From assembly GCF_024294805.1 (NCBI RefSeq), contig NZ_JANCLU010000004.1, forward strand, positions 62,001-126,000: a stretch of 64,000 bases of DNA, written 5' to 3'. Numbering within the stretch: the stretch's first letter is position 1; the number at the start of each line of letters is the position of its first letter. This DNA is from Alsobacter ponti (GTDB taxonomy: Bacteria > Pseudomonadota > Alphaproteobacteria > Rhizobiales > Beijerinckiaceae). The notes under the pieces are model-generated. The model searched no databases. It was not told where the DNA came from and saw nothing but the letters and a program-made list of their open reading frames with translations. This document shows, piece by piece, positions 8,270 to 16,391 of this stretch. The translations under genes and the position numbers were made by a program.

Positions 8270-8895
8270 CGCGGCGCCCTCCCGGCGAGCCAGCGCGCCG
8301 CCGCCTCCGGGTCCGCCGCGGCGCAGATGGCGGAGACGACGGCGATGCCGTTGACCCCGGTCGCGCGCACGGCGGCGGCGTTGCTAGCCCCGATGCCGCC
8401 GATGGCGACCGTCGGCAGCGGCGCGATCCGCGCCAGCGCCGCCAGCCCCGCGACGCCGAGCGGCGGGTCGTGGTCGGGCTTGGTGGCGGTGGCGAACACC
8501 GGCCCGACGCCCAGATAGTCCACCACGTCCAGCGGCGCGGCGGCGAATTCCTCCGGCGTCCCCGCCGACAGGCCGACGATGGCGTCCGGCCCCATGCGCT
8601 CGCGCACTTGGCGCGGGTCGGCGTCGTCCTGGCCGACATGCACGCCGTCCGCGCCGATCCAGCGCGCCACCTCGACGCGGTCGTTGACGATCAGCGGCAC
8701 GCCCAGCGGCCGCAGCACGGCGATGAGCGCGCGCGCTTGCTCGGCGAACACGTCGTCCGGCGAGGTCTTGTCGCGCAATTGCACGAGGCTGACACCGCCG
8801 CGCACGGCCGCGCGCACCAGCTCGGGCAGGTCGCGGCTGGCGGTCAGGCCGGGGTCGGTGACGAGGTAGAGGGAGAGGTCGAAGCGCGGCTTCAT
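8266..8895 (-). CDS. thiE: thiamine-phosphate synthase
   Basis: A 209-residue TIM-barrel enzyme that joins hydroxymethylpyrimidine diphosphate and thiazole phosphate to make thiamin phosphate. Visible landmarks are LYLVTDPG (about 8-15), VQLRDK in the pyrimidine-binding strand, VNDRVEVARWIGADGVHVGQ (diphosphate and metal region), and GVGPVFATATKPD followed by AIGGIGASNAA for phosphate binding. The chosen ATG follows the thiM stop by seven bases; a longer frame would overlap thiM extensively and reads as shadow. The stop overlaps the TRAP binding-protein start. With thiM upstream and no thiC or thiG here, the locus looks like a thiazole-salvage operon. Confidence 0.93.
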   Translation of the reverse strand: MKPRFDLSLYLVTDPGLTASRDLPELVRAAVRGGVSLVQLRDKTSPDDVFAEQARALIAVLRPLGVPLIVNDRVEVARWIGADGVHVGQDDADPRQVRERMGPDAIVGLSAGTPEEFAAAPLDVVDYLGVGPVFATATKPDHDPPLGVAGLAALARIAPLPTVAIGGIGASNAAAVRATGVNGIAVVSAICAAADPEAAARWLAGRAPR

Positions 8896-8902
8896 GGGCG
8901 TC

Positions 8903-9715
8903 TCACGGGGCGATGCGGGCGTCGCGGGCGAGGTCGTCGGGACCCAGCGCCGCGAGCGCGTCGAACAGGCGGACCTGGAAGGTCCCGGGGCCGACGTCCC
9001 CGGCCCCGGCGCGCTCGCCGGCCAGGCCGAACAGCACGAGGGCGGCGACGGCGGCGTCGAAGGGCGGCGCGCCGGCCCCCAGGCAGGCGGCCAGCACGGC
9101 GCCAAGCATGCAGCCCGTGCCGGTGACACGCGCCATCAGCGGATGGCCGTTGTGGACGTGCAGCTCGCGCTCGCCGTCGCTGACGAAGTCGACGAAGCCG
9201 GTGACGGCGACGACGCAGCCCTGCTCCTGGGCCAGCGCGCGCGCCGCCTCGCGCGCCGCCTCGCTGACGCCGGCTTCGGAGTCGACGCCCGCGCCGTCGG
9301 TCTCGCCCCAGGCCAGCGACAGGATCTCGCGCGCATTGCCGCGGATCACGGTGGGCCGCGCGCCGGCCAGCTCCCGGGCGAGGTCGTGGCGCCAGGGGCT
9401 GGAGCCGACGCCCACCGGGTCCATCACCCACGGGATACCGCCGGCGCGCGCGGCCGCGGTCGCCAGCCGCATCGCCTCGGCGCGCCAGCGCGTCGGCGTG
9501 CCGAGGTTGACGACCAGCGCCGCCGCGCCGGCGGCGATCCCGGCCGCCTCCTCGGGCGCGTGGGCCATCACGGGCGAAGCGCCCAGCGCCAGCAAAGCGT
9601 TGGCGGTGGAGTTCATGACGACGTCGTTGGTGATGCAGTGGACGAGCGGGCGCACGCGGCGCACGGCGGCGAGCGCGGCGGCGACATCGGGCTGGTGTGG
9701 GGCGGTGGCGGTCAC
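8903..9715 (-). CDS. thiM: hydroxyethylthiazole kinase
   Basis: A 270-residue ribokinase-fold enzyme that phosphorylates 4-methyl-5-(2-hydroxyethyl)thiazole in thiamin salvage. Motifs include PLVHCITNDVVMNSTANALL (about 22-41), the substrate-binding PVMAHAPEE, PWVMDPVGVGSS, VIRGNAREIL, and the catalytic anion-hole VTGTGCMLGA. I place the start at GTG with AGGGA about eight bases upstream. The longer in-frame ATG lies inside the TPP riboswitch and cannot be the start. First gene of the riboswitch-controlled thiM-thiE-TRAP operon. Confidence 0.93.
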   Translation of the reverse strand: MTATAPHQPDVAAALAAVRRVRPLVHCITNDVVMNSTANALLALGASPVMAHAPEEAAGIAAGAAALVVNLGTPTRWRAEAMRLATAAARAGGIPWVMDPVGVGSSPWRHDLARELAGARPTVIRGNAREILSLAWGETDGAGVDSEAGVSEAAREAARALAQEQGCVVAVTGFVDFVSDGERELHVHNGHPLMARVTGTGCMLGAVLAACLGAGAPPFDAAVAALVLFGLAGERAGAGDVGPGTFQVRLFDALAALGPDDLARDARIAP

Positions 9716-9778
9716 GCTGTCCCTGCTCGATCTCGGCGCAGGGGGTGAGCCGCGGCCTCGCGGCCCTCGGCTCCGCCT

Positions 9779-9850
9779 TGTCCCTGCGCCGGCATTACCC
9801 GGATCCGGTTCGATGGGTCTGATCTCAGCCGCGTCGCCGCAGCACCCCAT
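9779..9850 (-). promoter_or_regulatory. TPP riboswitch (THI element)
   Basis: Read on the minus strand, the leader contains the conserved THI-box blocks in order: GGGGTGC, GGCTGAGATCA, ACCC, GAACCGGATCCGGGTAATG and CCGGCGCAGGGA. These form the pyrimidine-sensing and pyrophosphate-sensing arms around the P1 helix. It precedes thiM by about 63 bases. Between it and the thiM start lies a GC-rich hairpin (GAGCCG...CGGCTC with an inner GGCC/GGCC stem) with no U-tract. Control by sequestration of the ribosome-binding site is therefore more likely than by intrinsic termination. Confidence 0.96.
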
Positions 9851-10003
9851 GGCGGACGGAATGTAGTCAGGACGGGTCGCCGCCGCAAGCGCGCGCCGCC
9901 GCGCTCAAGCCGGGAGCGGTTCAGGTTCCGCTTGCGGCTTGGGCTGCGCTTGTCTTAACTCGCTTGGGTTGCGTCCGGGGGCGGAGGTGGTCAGCGGTCC
10001 GGC

Positions 10004-12487
10004 ATGGCGATGAACTCCTCACCGACGCGCGACGGCGGCCGGCCGCTACGCTCACACCTGATGTTCTATGGGCTGTCGATCGTCGTCCCGGTGCTGGTGT
10101 TCGCGGGCCTCGTCTTCATCCAGTTCGAGCGCACGGAGCACGAGCGGCTGCGCGAGCGGGTGCGCGAGGTTGCGACGAACGTGGCCGTGGACATCGACCG
10201 CGAGTTCGAGAACGCGATGGGCACGCTGACGGCGCTGGCCAGTTCCCCGGCGCTCGCCACCGGCGACATGGCGCGTTTCGACGAGCAGGTCCGCAGCGTG
10301 CAGCAGGCGACCGGGCTCAACTTCGTGCTGCGCGACATGACCGGGCAGCAGGTCGTCAACACGCGGCGTCCCTGGGGCTCGGCGCTGCCGCGCGTGCCGC
10401 TGATCGACATGGATTTCAAGGTCATCGCCACGCGCAAGCCGGTGGTGTCCGACATGATCGTCGGCGCGGTGCTGAACGCGCCGGTCTTCCTCGTCAACGC
10501 GCCGGTGTTCCGTGACGGCCAGCTCGTCTACCTGCTCAACATGGCGTTCGATTCGAACCGCTTCGTCGAGTTGCTGCGCCGCGAGTCGACGCCCGACGGC
10601 TGGGTCGTCACGGTCGCCGACGGCCAGATGAACATCGTGGCCCGCTCGCGCCTCAACGAGCGTTTCGGCGGGCGGAAGGTGCCGGAGGTCTATCGCTCCG
10701 CCATCGAGAGCGTCGGCGTGTGGGAAGCGACCGACCTCGAGGGCCGCCCGGTGATCGGCGCGACGGCGCGCCTGAACCAGGCGCGATGGTTCGTGTGGGC
10801 CGCCGCCCCGCGCGTCGCGCTCACCGCCCCGCTTTACGACACGCTGCTGCTGCTCGCCATCGCGGGCGCGGCGCTCACCGGCATGTCGCTCGTGCTGGCC
10901 GTGGTGCTGAGCCGCCGGCTGAGCAAGCCGGTGCGGGCGCTGGCCAGCCAGGCGTCCCGCATGGGGCGCGACAAGCGCGTGCATGCGCTCGACTCGCCGG
11001 TGCGCGAGATCACCGAGGTGTCGCGGGCGCTGGCCGACGCCGCCGGCGCGCTCGCCGCGCGCCGCCGCGAGCTGCGCGAGGCGGTGACGGAACTGGAGAG
11101 CCTCTACGGCACCGCGCCCATGGGCATCGCCCTGCTGGACCGCTCCGGCGTCGCGCTGCGCATCAACCGCTGGCTCGCCGAGGTCAATGGCGGGTCCGTC
11201 GAAGAGCTTCTCGGCCGCCCGATCTGGGACGTCTCGCCGGCGCTGCGCCCCGTCATCGAGCCGCTGGTCGCGCGCGTCTTCGCCACCGGCGAGGCCGTGC
11301 AGAACGTCGAGCTGTCGGGCGTGACGAGGACGCGTCCGGGCGAGCTGCGCCATTTCGTGGCGCATTGCTATCCGGCCAAGACGCAGGAAGGCGCGGTCGA
11401 GGCGGCCGGCGTCATCGTGGAGGACGTGACGGACCGCCGGCGCGCCGAGGCGTCGGCGCGCGAGAGCGACGCCCGCCTGCGCCGCCTGCTCGAGGCCAAT
11501 CTGTTCGGCATGGTCACCATCTCCGGCGACCGCGTCGACACCGCCAACGAGGCGTTCCTCGCCATGGTCGGCGCGACGGCCGAGGACGTGGCTGCCGGCC
11601 GGCTCGACTGGCGGGCCATGACGCCGCCCGAATACGCGGCGGCGGACGAGAAGGCGCTGGAGGAATTGCGTGAGAGCGGCGCGTCCCGCCCGTTCGAGAA
11701 GGAGCTGATCCGCCCCGACGGGAAGCGCGTGCCGATCCTGATCGGCGCGGCCCGCCTCGACCGGCCGGACCACGCCATCTGCTTCGTCGTCGACCAGACG
11801 GAGCGCCGCGAGCGCGAGGCGCACCAGTTTTACCTGATGCGCGAGCTGACCCACCGGACCAAGAACATCCTCAGCGTCGTTCAGTCGATGGCGTTGCAGA
11901 CGGCGCGCAACCTGCCCAATCTCGACGAGTTCCACCGCCGCTTCGCCGCCCGCCTCCAGGGCCTCGCCGGCTCGCACGACCTGCTGGTGCAGCAGGACTG
12001 GACGGGCGCCTCGATCAACGACCTCGTGCGCTCGCAGCTCGGCCACTGGGCGGACGCCATCGGCAGCCAGATCGAGGTGGGCGGGCCGCTGCTGCTGCTC
12101 ACCCCCGAGGCGGCGCAGAACATCGGCATGGCCCTGCACGAGCTCTCCACCAACGCCGCCAAGTACGGCGCGCTGTCGATCCCCAGCGGGCGCGTGCGCA
12201 TCTCCTGGGCCATCGAGAAGCGGCCGGACGGCGACAGGCTGGTGATGCACTGGACCGAGCGCGACGGCCCGCCGGTGACGAAGCCCGACCGCGAGGGCTT
12301 CGGCCACGTGGTGATGGCCCGCATCGTGGCCCGCGCGCTGGACGGCACGGTCGACCTCGACTTCGCGCCGGACGGCCTGCGCTGGACGCTGGAAGTCCCG
12401 GCCCGCTTCGCGCGGCCGTTCGGCCCGGTGGAACCCTCTGCCGCCGAGGCCAGGCCCAGTCCCGGCGCAGCCGCCGCCGGCGGATAG
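10004..12487 (+). CDS. membrane-bound HWE-family sensor histidine kinase with HAMP and two PAS domains
   Basis: An 827-residue sensor. A first transmembrane helix (about 19-39), a periplasmic Cache-like domain (40-275), a second helix (281-303) and HAMP (303-356) are followed by two PAS domains (about 365-480 and 488-602). The kinase core has phospho-acceptor His near 617 in LMRELTHRTKNILSVVQ, an N-box MALHELSTNAAKYGAL, and the diagnostic HWxE motif (HWTE, 749-752) with GFG after it. These are the marks of the HWE kinases common in alphaproteobacteria. No response regulator is adjacent, so it is an orphan sensor; the small Hpt gene 3 kb away could serve as a relay. The ligand is unknown. A second ATG six bases downstream is an alternative start. 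Confidence 0.92.
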   Translation: MAMNSSPTRDGGRPLRSHLMFYGLSIVVPVLVFAGLVFIQFERTEHERLRERVREVATNVAVDIDREFENAMGTLTALASSPALATGDMARFDEQVRSVQQATGLNFVLRDMTGQQVVNTRRPWGSALPRVPLIDMDFKVIATRKPVVSDMIVGAVLNAPVFLVNAPVFRDGQLVYLLNMAFDSNRFVELLRRESTPDGWVVTVADGQMNIVARSRLNERFGGRKVPEVYRSAIESVGVWEATDLEGRPVIGATARLNQARWFVWAAAPRVALTAPLYDTLLLLAIAGAALTGMSLVLAVVLSRRLSKPVRALASQASRMGRDKRVHALDSPVREITEVSRALADAAGALAARRRELREAVTELESLYGTAPMGIALLDRSGVALRINRWLAEVNGGSVEELLGRPIWDVSPALRPVIEPLVARVFATGEAVQNVELSGVTRTRPGELRHFVAHCYPAKTQEGAVEAAGVIVEDVTDRRRAEASARESDARLRRLLEANLFGMVTISGDRVDTANEAFLAMVGATAEDVAAGRLDWRAMTPPEYAAADEKALEELRESGASRPFEKELIRPDGKRVPILIGAARLDRPDHAICFVVDQTERREREAHQFYLMRELTHRTKNILSVVQSMALQTARNLPNLDEFHRRFAARLQGLAGSHDLLVQQDWTGASINDLVRSQLGHWADAIGSQIEVGGPLLLLTPEAAQNIGMALHELSTNAAKYGALSIPSGRVRISWAIEKRPDGDRLVMHWTERDGPPVTKPDREGFGHVVMARIVARALDGTVDLDFAPDGLRWTLEVPARFARPFGPVEPSAAEARPSPGAAAAGG

Positions 12488-12493
12488 GGCCGC

Positions 12494-12770
12494 GTGCGCG
12501 GGCGGAGCCCGCCCGCCCCAAAGGGCGGACGCCAGTCCGCCCGTCCCCGGACTGCCGGAGCCCTTGGCGGAGGCAGATCCGGGGTCCAGCGCATGGATGA
12601 TGCCGCGAAGCGGCGCTCCATGGAAAAGGCCGTCGGGACGCGCTTCGCGCGGCACATTCCGCTAGACCCCGGATACCCCTCCGCTGACGCTGCGGGGTTC
12701 CGGGGACGGGCGGGCCGGTGGCCCGCACTTTCGGGGCGGGCTTGCGCCCGCCTTGTAAGCTGTCGCTGCT
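12494..12770. repeat. nested palindromic intergenic element
   Basis: The 369-bp gene-free interval between the kinase and the uracil-DNA glycosylase is packed with inverted repeats. CCGCCCGTCCCCGG (12537-12550) pairs perfectly with 12700-12713. Inside it, ATCCGGGGTC (12577-12586) pairs perfectly with 12665-12674. GC-rich arms lie outside at about 12500-12520 and 12733-12752. The transcript would fold into one long arm. It looks like a mobile palindromic repeat of the type scattered through rhizobial genomes. No convincing ORF is inside, and 12771-12856 shows nothing else. Confidence 0.6.
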
Positions 12771-12856
12771 CCGGGGGGCCGGGTACGAGCGGGGAGGCCC
12801 GCGCTCAAAATGGGCAGGCGTGTCCGCCCGTGGCCCGCCAGCCGCCCCGCCCCACT

Positions 12857-13456
12857 TCACACCACACCGGCGAGGCGGGCGGCTTCGCGCAGGTCGGCGA
12901 CGAAGCGCGCCGTGTCGCGGCGGCGCGCCTCGGCGTCGGGCTGGCGCAGCAGGGAGGAGGGGTGGACGGTGACGAAGCCGGCGCGCCCGTCCGGCCAGCG
13001 CGTCGGCCCGCGCGACGCCGCGATGGTGAGGGCGCGCCCGGCGAGCGCCTGCAACGCCACCGCGCCCAGCGCGACGACGAGGCGGGGCCCGACCAGGGCG
13101 ATCTCCTGTTGAAGCCACCAGCGCTCGCGGCTGATCTCGCCGGCTGTAGGGCGGCGGTGCAGGCGCTTCTTGCCGCGCTCGGCGAAGTGGAAGCGCTTCA
13201 CCGCGTTGGTCACGAAAGCGTCGTCGCGCGCCACGCCCGCCTCGGCGAGCGCGCGGTCGAGCGCCTGCCCGGCGGGGCCGACGAACGGCCGGCCCTCCAC
13301 GTCCTCGCGGTCGCCGGGCTGCTCGCCCACGAACAGCAGCGGGGCGCGCTCGCGCCCCTCGCCGGGCACGAAGCGGCCGACGCCGGGCCCGTTCGGCTCC
13401 AGGCCCGCCATGGACTCGTAGAGCCCGGTCAGGGTCGCCGGTTCGGCCTCTCTCAT
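12857..13456 (-). CDS. udgX: uracil-DNA glycosylase of the UdgX type
   Basis: A 199-residue member of the uracil-DNA glycosylase superfamily. It has the UdgX marks: GEQPGD (about 44-49) in the uracil-activating loop, the insertion KRFHFAERGKKRLHRRP (about 87-103), and HPSSLLR (165-171). In the mycobacterial enzyme a His in the KRRIH loop forms a covalent bond with the abasic sugar after uracil excision; here the equivalent is His100 in KKRLH. Family-4 enzymes lack this loop. The ATG is preceded by GGGAGGA at good spacing. The gene runs in the same direction as the kinase-USP gene 53 bases upstream. A role in tolerating or sequestering uracil in DNA is inferred from the family. Confidence 0.88.
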   Translation of the reverse strand: MREAEPATLTGLYESMAGLEPNGPGVGRFVPGEGRERAPLLFVGEQPGDREDVEGRPFVGPAGQALDRALAEAGVARDDAFVTNAVKRFHFAERGKKRLHRRPTAGEISRERWWLQQEIALVGPRLVVALGAVALQALAGRALTIAASRGPTRWPDGRAGFVTVHPSSLLRQPDAEARRRDTARFVADLREAARLAGVV

Positions 13457-13509
13457 GCCGTCCTCCCGCACGCGGCGACAATTCTCCCGCCCATCGGGGG
13501 TTCCGGCGG

Positions 13510-14907
13510 TCAGGGCTGGGCGAGGCGCACCACCGTCACGGTGCAGGGGGCCTCGGCCACCACCTGGGCCGAGACGCTGCCGAGATAGCGGCGCAGCGCC
13601 GAATTGGCGCGCGCGCCCATGACGATGTGGTCGACCTGGTTCTTGCGGGCGTACTCGATCAGCGCCGCCGCCGCGTCGACCGCTTCCAGCACGTGGACGC
13701 TGACGCGCTCGTCGTCGAGGCCGATCGGCCGCGCCCAGTCCTTCAGCGCGATGAGGCGCTGCACGTAGAGATTGTTGCCCTGCGCGTCGACGCCCGACTC
13801 CACCTGCAGGAGCGCCGTCTTGAGGATGGTGACGCAGGCGAGCCGCGACTGCGGGTCGACGTCGAGCGCGCGCCGCGCGTGGATGCGCAGCAATTCGCCC
13901 AGCGCGTCGACGCCGTTGCCGAGGTCGACCGCCGCCATGACGATGGGCGCGCCGACCACCTGCTCGGAGATCGGCGGCTTGCGCTCCCAGCGCGGGTTGC
14001 CGGAGCGCAGCCAGCGGCGCAGCACGGTGAGCGGGCCATCGGCGCGCCACCTCTTGCCGCGCTCGGTCACCGTCACCTGGTCGGGGTGCTGCAGGGCGAA
14101 CGCGACCTGCGCGGGGGTGGCGTAGCGCTGGTAGGGATCGACCTCGAGGCAGCGCAGCACGATTTCCTGCAGCCAGTCCGGGCAGGCGGGGTTGAGCTTG
14201 CGCGGCGGCGTCGGGTCCTTCCACAGCCGCCGCTTCATGCCGGCCTTGCGCTGCGGGTTGCCGAACGGCAGGCGGCCGGTGACCAGCTCGTAGAGGATGA
14301 CGCCGAGCGCGAAGACGTCGCTGCGCGGCTCGGTGCGATCGCCCTCGATCTGCTCCGGCGCGATATAGGCGCCGGTGCCCATCGGCACGTCGGATTCCTC
14401 GCCCAGCAGGTCCGGCAACTCGTCGTGGCGGGACAGGCCGAAATCCAGGAACACCGCGTCGCCGCCCGGCCCGATCATGATGTTGGCCGGCTTGAGGTCG
14501 AGGTGCAGGACGCGCTGGCGATGCAACTCCTGCAATCCCCGCGCGATGCGCGCGCCCAGCTCCGCGACCCGCTCGGGCGGCAGCGGCGCGGCGTCGGCGA
14601 TCTCGGCGAGGTTCTGGCCCTCGACTTTCTCCATGACGAGATAGGGCGTGCGCGAGAGGTCGGCCGCCGCCACGAAGCGTGGCACGTGCGCGCCCGTCAG
14701 GCGGGGCAGGATCATCCGCTCCACCTCGAAGCCGACGATGGCGGAGACGTCCTCGCCCTCCGCCAGGGACGGCAGCTTCATCACCATCGGCGTCGGGTCG
14801 CCGTCGCGGCTGACCAGCCACAGGCTGCTCATCGGCCCGTTGTGGATGCGGCGCTCCAGCCGGAATCCGTCGATGATGACGCCCTCGGCGGGCCTGATAC
14901 TCGGCAT
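13510..14907 (-). CDS. Ser/Thr protein kinase fused to a universal stress protein domain
   Basis: A 465-residue cytoplasmic protein. An N-terminal eukaryotic-type kinase domain (about 12-275) has Lys44 in VMKL, Glu61, catalytic LHLDLKPANI (Asp137, Asn142), DFGLS (155-159) and APEQ (183-186), so it should be active. A Usp domain (about 318-463) ends with DHIVMGARANSALRRYLGSV and a V-x-x-x-APCTVTVV strand, the usual ATP-loop region. There is no transmembrane segment. It is preceded, ten bases upstream, by a metallophosphatase gene in the same direction, giving a kinase-phosphatase pair. Targets are unknown; the USP half suggests that phosphorylation is tuned to stress or adenylate level. Confidence 0.92.
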   Translation of the reverse strand: MPSIRPAEGVIIDGFRLERRIHNGPMSSLWLVSRDGDPTPMVMKLPSLAEGEDVSAIVGFEVERMILPRLTGAHVPRFVAAADLSRTPYLVMEKVEGQNLAEIADAAPLPPERVAELGARIARGLQELHRQRVLHLDLKPANIMIGPGGDAVFLDFGLSRHDELPDLLGEESDVPMGTGAYIAPEQIEGDRTEPRSDVFALGVILYELVTGRLPFGNPQRKAGMKRRLWKDPTPPRKLNPACPDWLQEIVLRCLEVDPYQRYATPAQVAFALQHPDQVTVTERGKRWRADGPLTVLRRWLRSGNPRWERKPPISEQVVGAPIVMAAVDLGNGVDALGELLRIHARRALDVDPQSRLACVTILKTALLQVESGVDAQGNNLYVQRLIALKDWARPIGLDDERVSVHVLEAVDAAAALIEYARKNQVDHIVMGARANSALRRYLGSVSAQVVAEAPCTVTVVRLAQP

Positions 14908-14917
14908 CGATGCTCCC

Positions 14918-15685
14918 CTAGCGACCGTTGAGCAGGCGCGCGGCGAGCGACTCGGGAAGGCCGGCGGCGCGCACCCTGGCGGCCGCGGCGTCCGCGTCGT
15001 ACGGCACGCGCGCCATCGTCAGTTCCGGGGGAGAATCGGACAGAAGGCCGTAGCAGGCGGCCGGGTCCCCGTCACGCGGCTGGCCCACCGCGCCGAGCAC
15101 GGCGAGCCAGCGCCGCGTGCGGCTGAGCGGCACCGGCTTGTCGCGCGGCGGCAGGAACGCCACCGGCGGGCGCATCGGCGCCATGTGATAGAGCATCGGC
15201 GAGTGGGTGTGGCCGCACAGCGTGAGGCGGTAGGGCGTGGCGCGCAGGCTGCGCTCGGCGTCGATCTCGCTGCGCACATAGCCCCAGTCGCCCGGAGCCC
15301 AGCCATTGGCGTGCGTCCACAGCACGTCGTCCTCGACGACGGTCAGCGGCAGCGCGGCGAGGAAGGCCTTCTGGCGGTCATCGAGCTGGCCCCGCGTCCA
15401 CTGGATGGCGCGGGTGGCGTCCGGGTTCATGCTGGCCTGGAGGTCGCCCACCGCCTCGTCGTGGTTGCCGCGCACGGCGAGCGCGCCGGCGGCGACCTCG
15501 GCGGCGACCGTGTCGACGCAGAAGCCCGGGTCCGCCCCGTAGCCGACCATGTCGCCGAGGAACACCAGGCGCTCCGCCCCACGCCGTCGCGCGTCGGCGA
15601 GGCAGGCGGTCAGCGCCTCGCGGTTGGCGTGGATGTCGGCGAAGATGGCCGTGAGCAAGGCGGACGTGACCTCCCGTTTGCCCAC
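14918..15685 (-). CDS. metallophosphoesterase (calcineurin-like)
   Basis: A 255-residue dimetal phosphoesterase. The motifs are IFADIHANREAL (about 14-25), VFLGDMVGYGADP (41-53), VRGNHDEAV (71-79) and LCGHTHSPMLY, which together supply the metal ligands. The pattern is closest to YfcE/ApaH-like or PPP-like bacterial phosphatases rather than to secreted forms, as no signal peptide is present. It lies ten bases upstream of the Ser/Thr kinase-USP gene in the same operon, so it may reverse that kinase's phosphorylations. The natural substrate (phosphoprotein, cyclic nucleotide or dinucleotide) cannot be decided from sequence. Confidence 0.88.
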   Translation of the reverse strand: MGKREVTSALLTAIFADIHANREALTACLADARRRGAERLVFLGDMVGYGADPGFCVDTVAAEVAAGALAVRGNHDEAVGDLQASMNPDATRAIQWTRGQLDDRQKAFLAALPLTVVEDDVLWTHANGWAPGDWGYVRSEIDAERSLRATPYRLTLCGHTHSPMLYHMAPMRPPVAFLPPRDKPVPLSRTRRWLAVLGAVGQPRDGDPAACYGLLSDSPPELTMARVPYDADAAAARVRAAGLPESLAARLLNGR

Positions 15686-15722
15686 AGCATCGCGCCTGCC
15701 CGGCGCTCTGGCTAGAAAGACT

Positions 15723-16154
15723 TTATTCCGACGCCGCGCCGCCCCTGCCGCGCAGCTCGGCGATCAGCGCCAGCGTGCGGTCGCGCATCTCGGCGAGCGC
15801 CACCATCTCGCGCTCGACCTCCTCGCCGCGCCGGACCTTGTCGTGCAGCGCGCGACAGGCGCGGGCGAGGCCGGCGAAGCCCAGCATGCCGGCGGCGTTG
15901 AGGATCTCGTGGGCGTGGCGCGACAGCGCGTCGAGGCCCTGGTCGAACGCGCCCAGCCGCTCGGCGATCTGGTCGGCGAGCCGGCCCATCACGTCGGTCG
16001 TCTGCTGCCGCCCCAGGGCCTCGCTGATCGTAGCGAAGGCGTCGGGGTCGAAGAGGTCGGGGCTCGGGAGCTGTCGGTGGGTCACTCTGTCGCGTTCCGC
16101 GCGTCGGTGTGGAATGTCGGCTGGAGCTTGACCAAAGTCCAGTTTGGTTAGCAT
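15723..16154 (-). CDS. Hpt (histidine phosphotransfer) domain protein
   Basis: A 143-residue single-domain protein whose C-terminal half is a four-helix Hpt module. The phospho-acceptor region SRHAHEILNAAGMLGFAGLA (about 79-98) fits the H-x-L-(K/N)-x-x-A-x-x-x-G pattern. It would pass phosphoryl groups between a hybrid kinase and a response regulator; neither is beside it. The first 30 residues are poorly conserved in character, so a downstream GTG start (VTHRQLPSP) is possible. It lies 37 bases upstream of the phosphatase-kinase pair in the same direction, which suggests one signalling operon of Hpt, phosphatase and kinase. Confidence 0.75.
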   Translation of the reverse strand: MLTKLDFGQAPADIPHRRAERDRVTHRQLPSPDLFDPDAFATISEALGRQQTTDVMGRLADQIAERLGAFDQGLDALSRHAHEILNAAGMLGFAGLARACRALHDKVRRGEEVEREMVALAEMRDRTLALIAELRGRGGAASE

Positions 16155-16391
16155 TGGCTGAATCCGTTCGGAATATCGCGGAATACGGCCTCCGAACCGT
16201 CAAGACATTGGAACGCATTTTATTCGACGCGACCATCGCGCCGAACACGGCGTGAAGAACCCGTTTCCACGCCGCCGTGGCGGGGGCTTTGGAACAACGA
16301 AGCGGCGCGAAGGCCGTTGACGACGGCGCGCCGCCGGTCCATCGCTGGAGCCGCCGGGCCGGGTCGCCCGGCCGTTCGGGGGCACTCAAAA

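Noticed and set aside
10052-12655. 867-codon minus-strand frame opposite the histidine kinase
   Set aside because: Shadow of the kinase reading frame; the sense product has clear PAS and HWE motifs while this one does not.
12590-12760. Possible small coding gene inside the gap after the histidine kinase
   Set aside because: All frames are driven by inverted repeats and GC bias, with no ribosome site or domain; the palindromic-element reading explains the sequence better.
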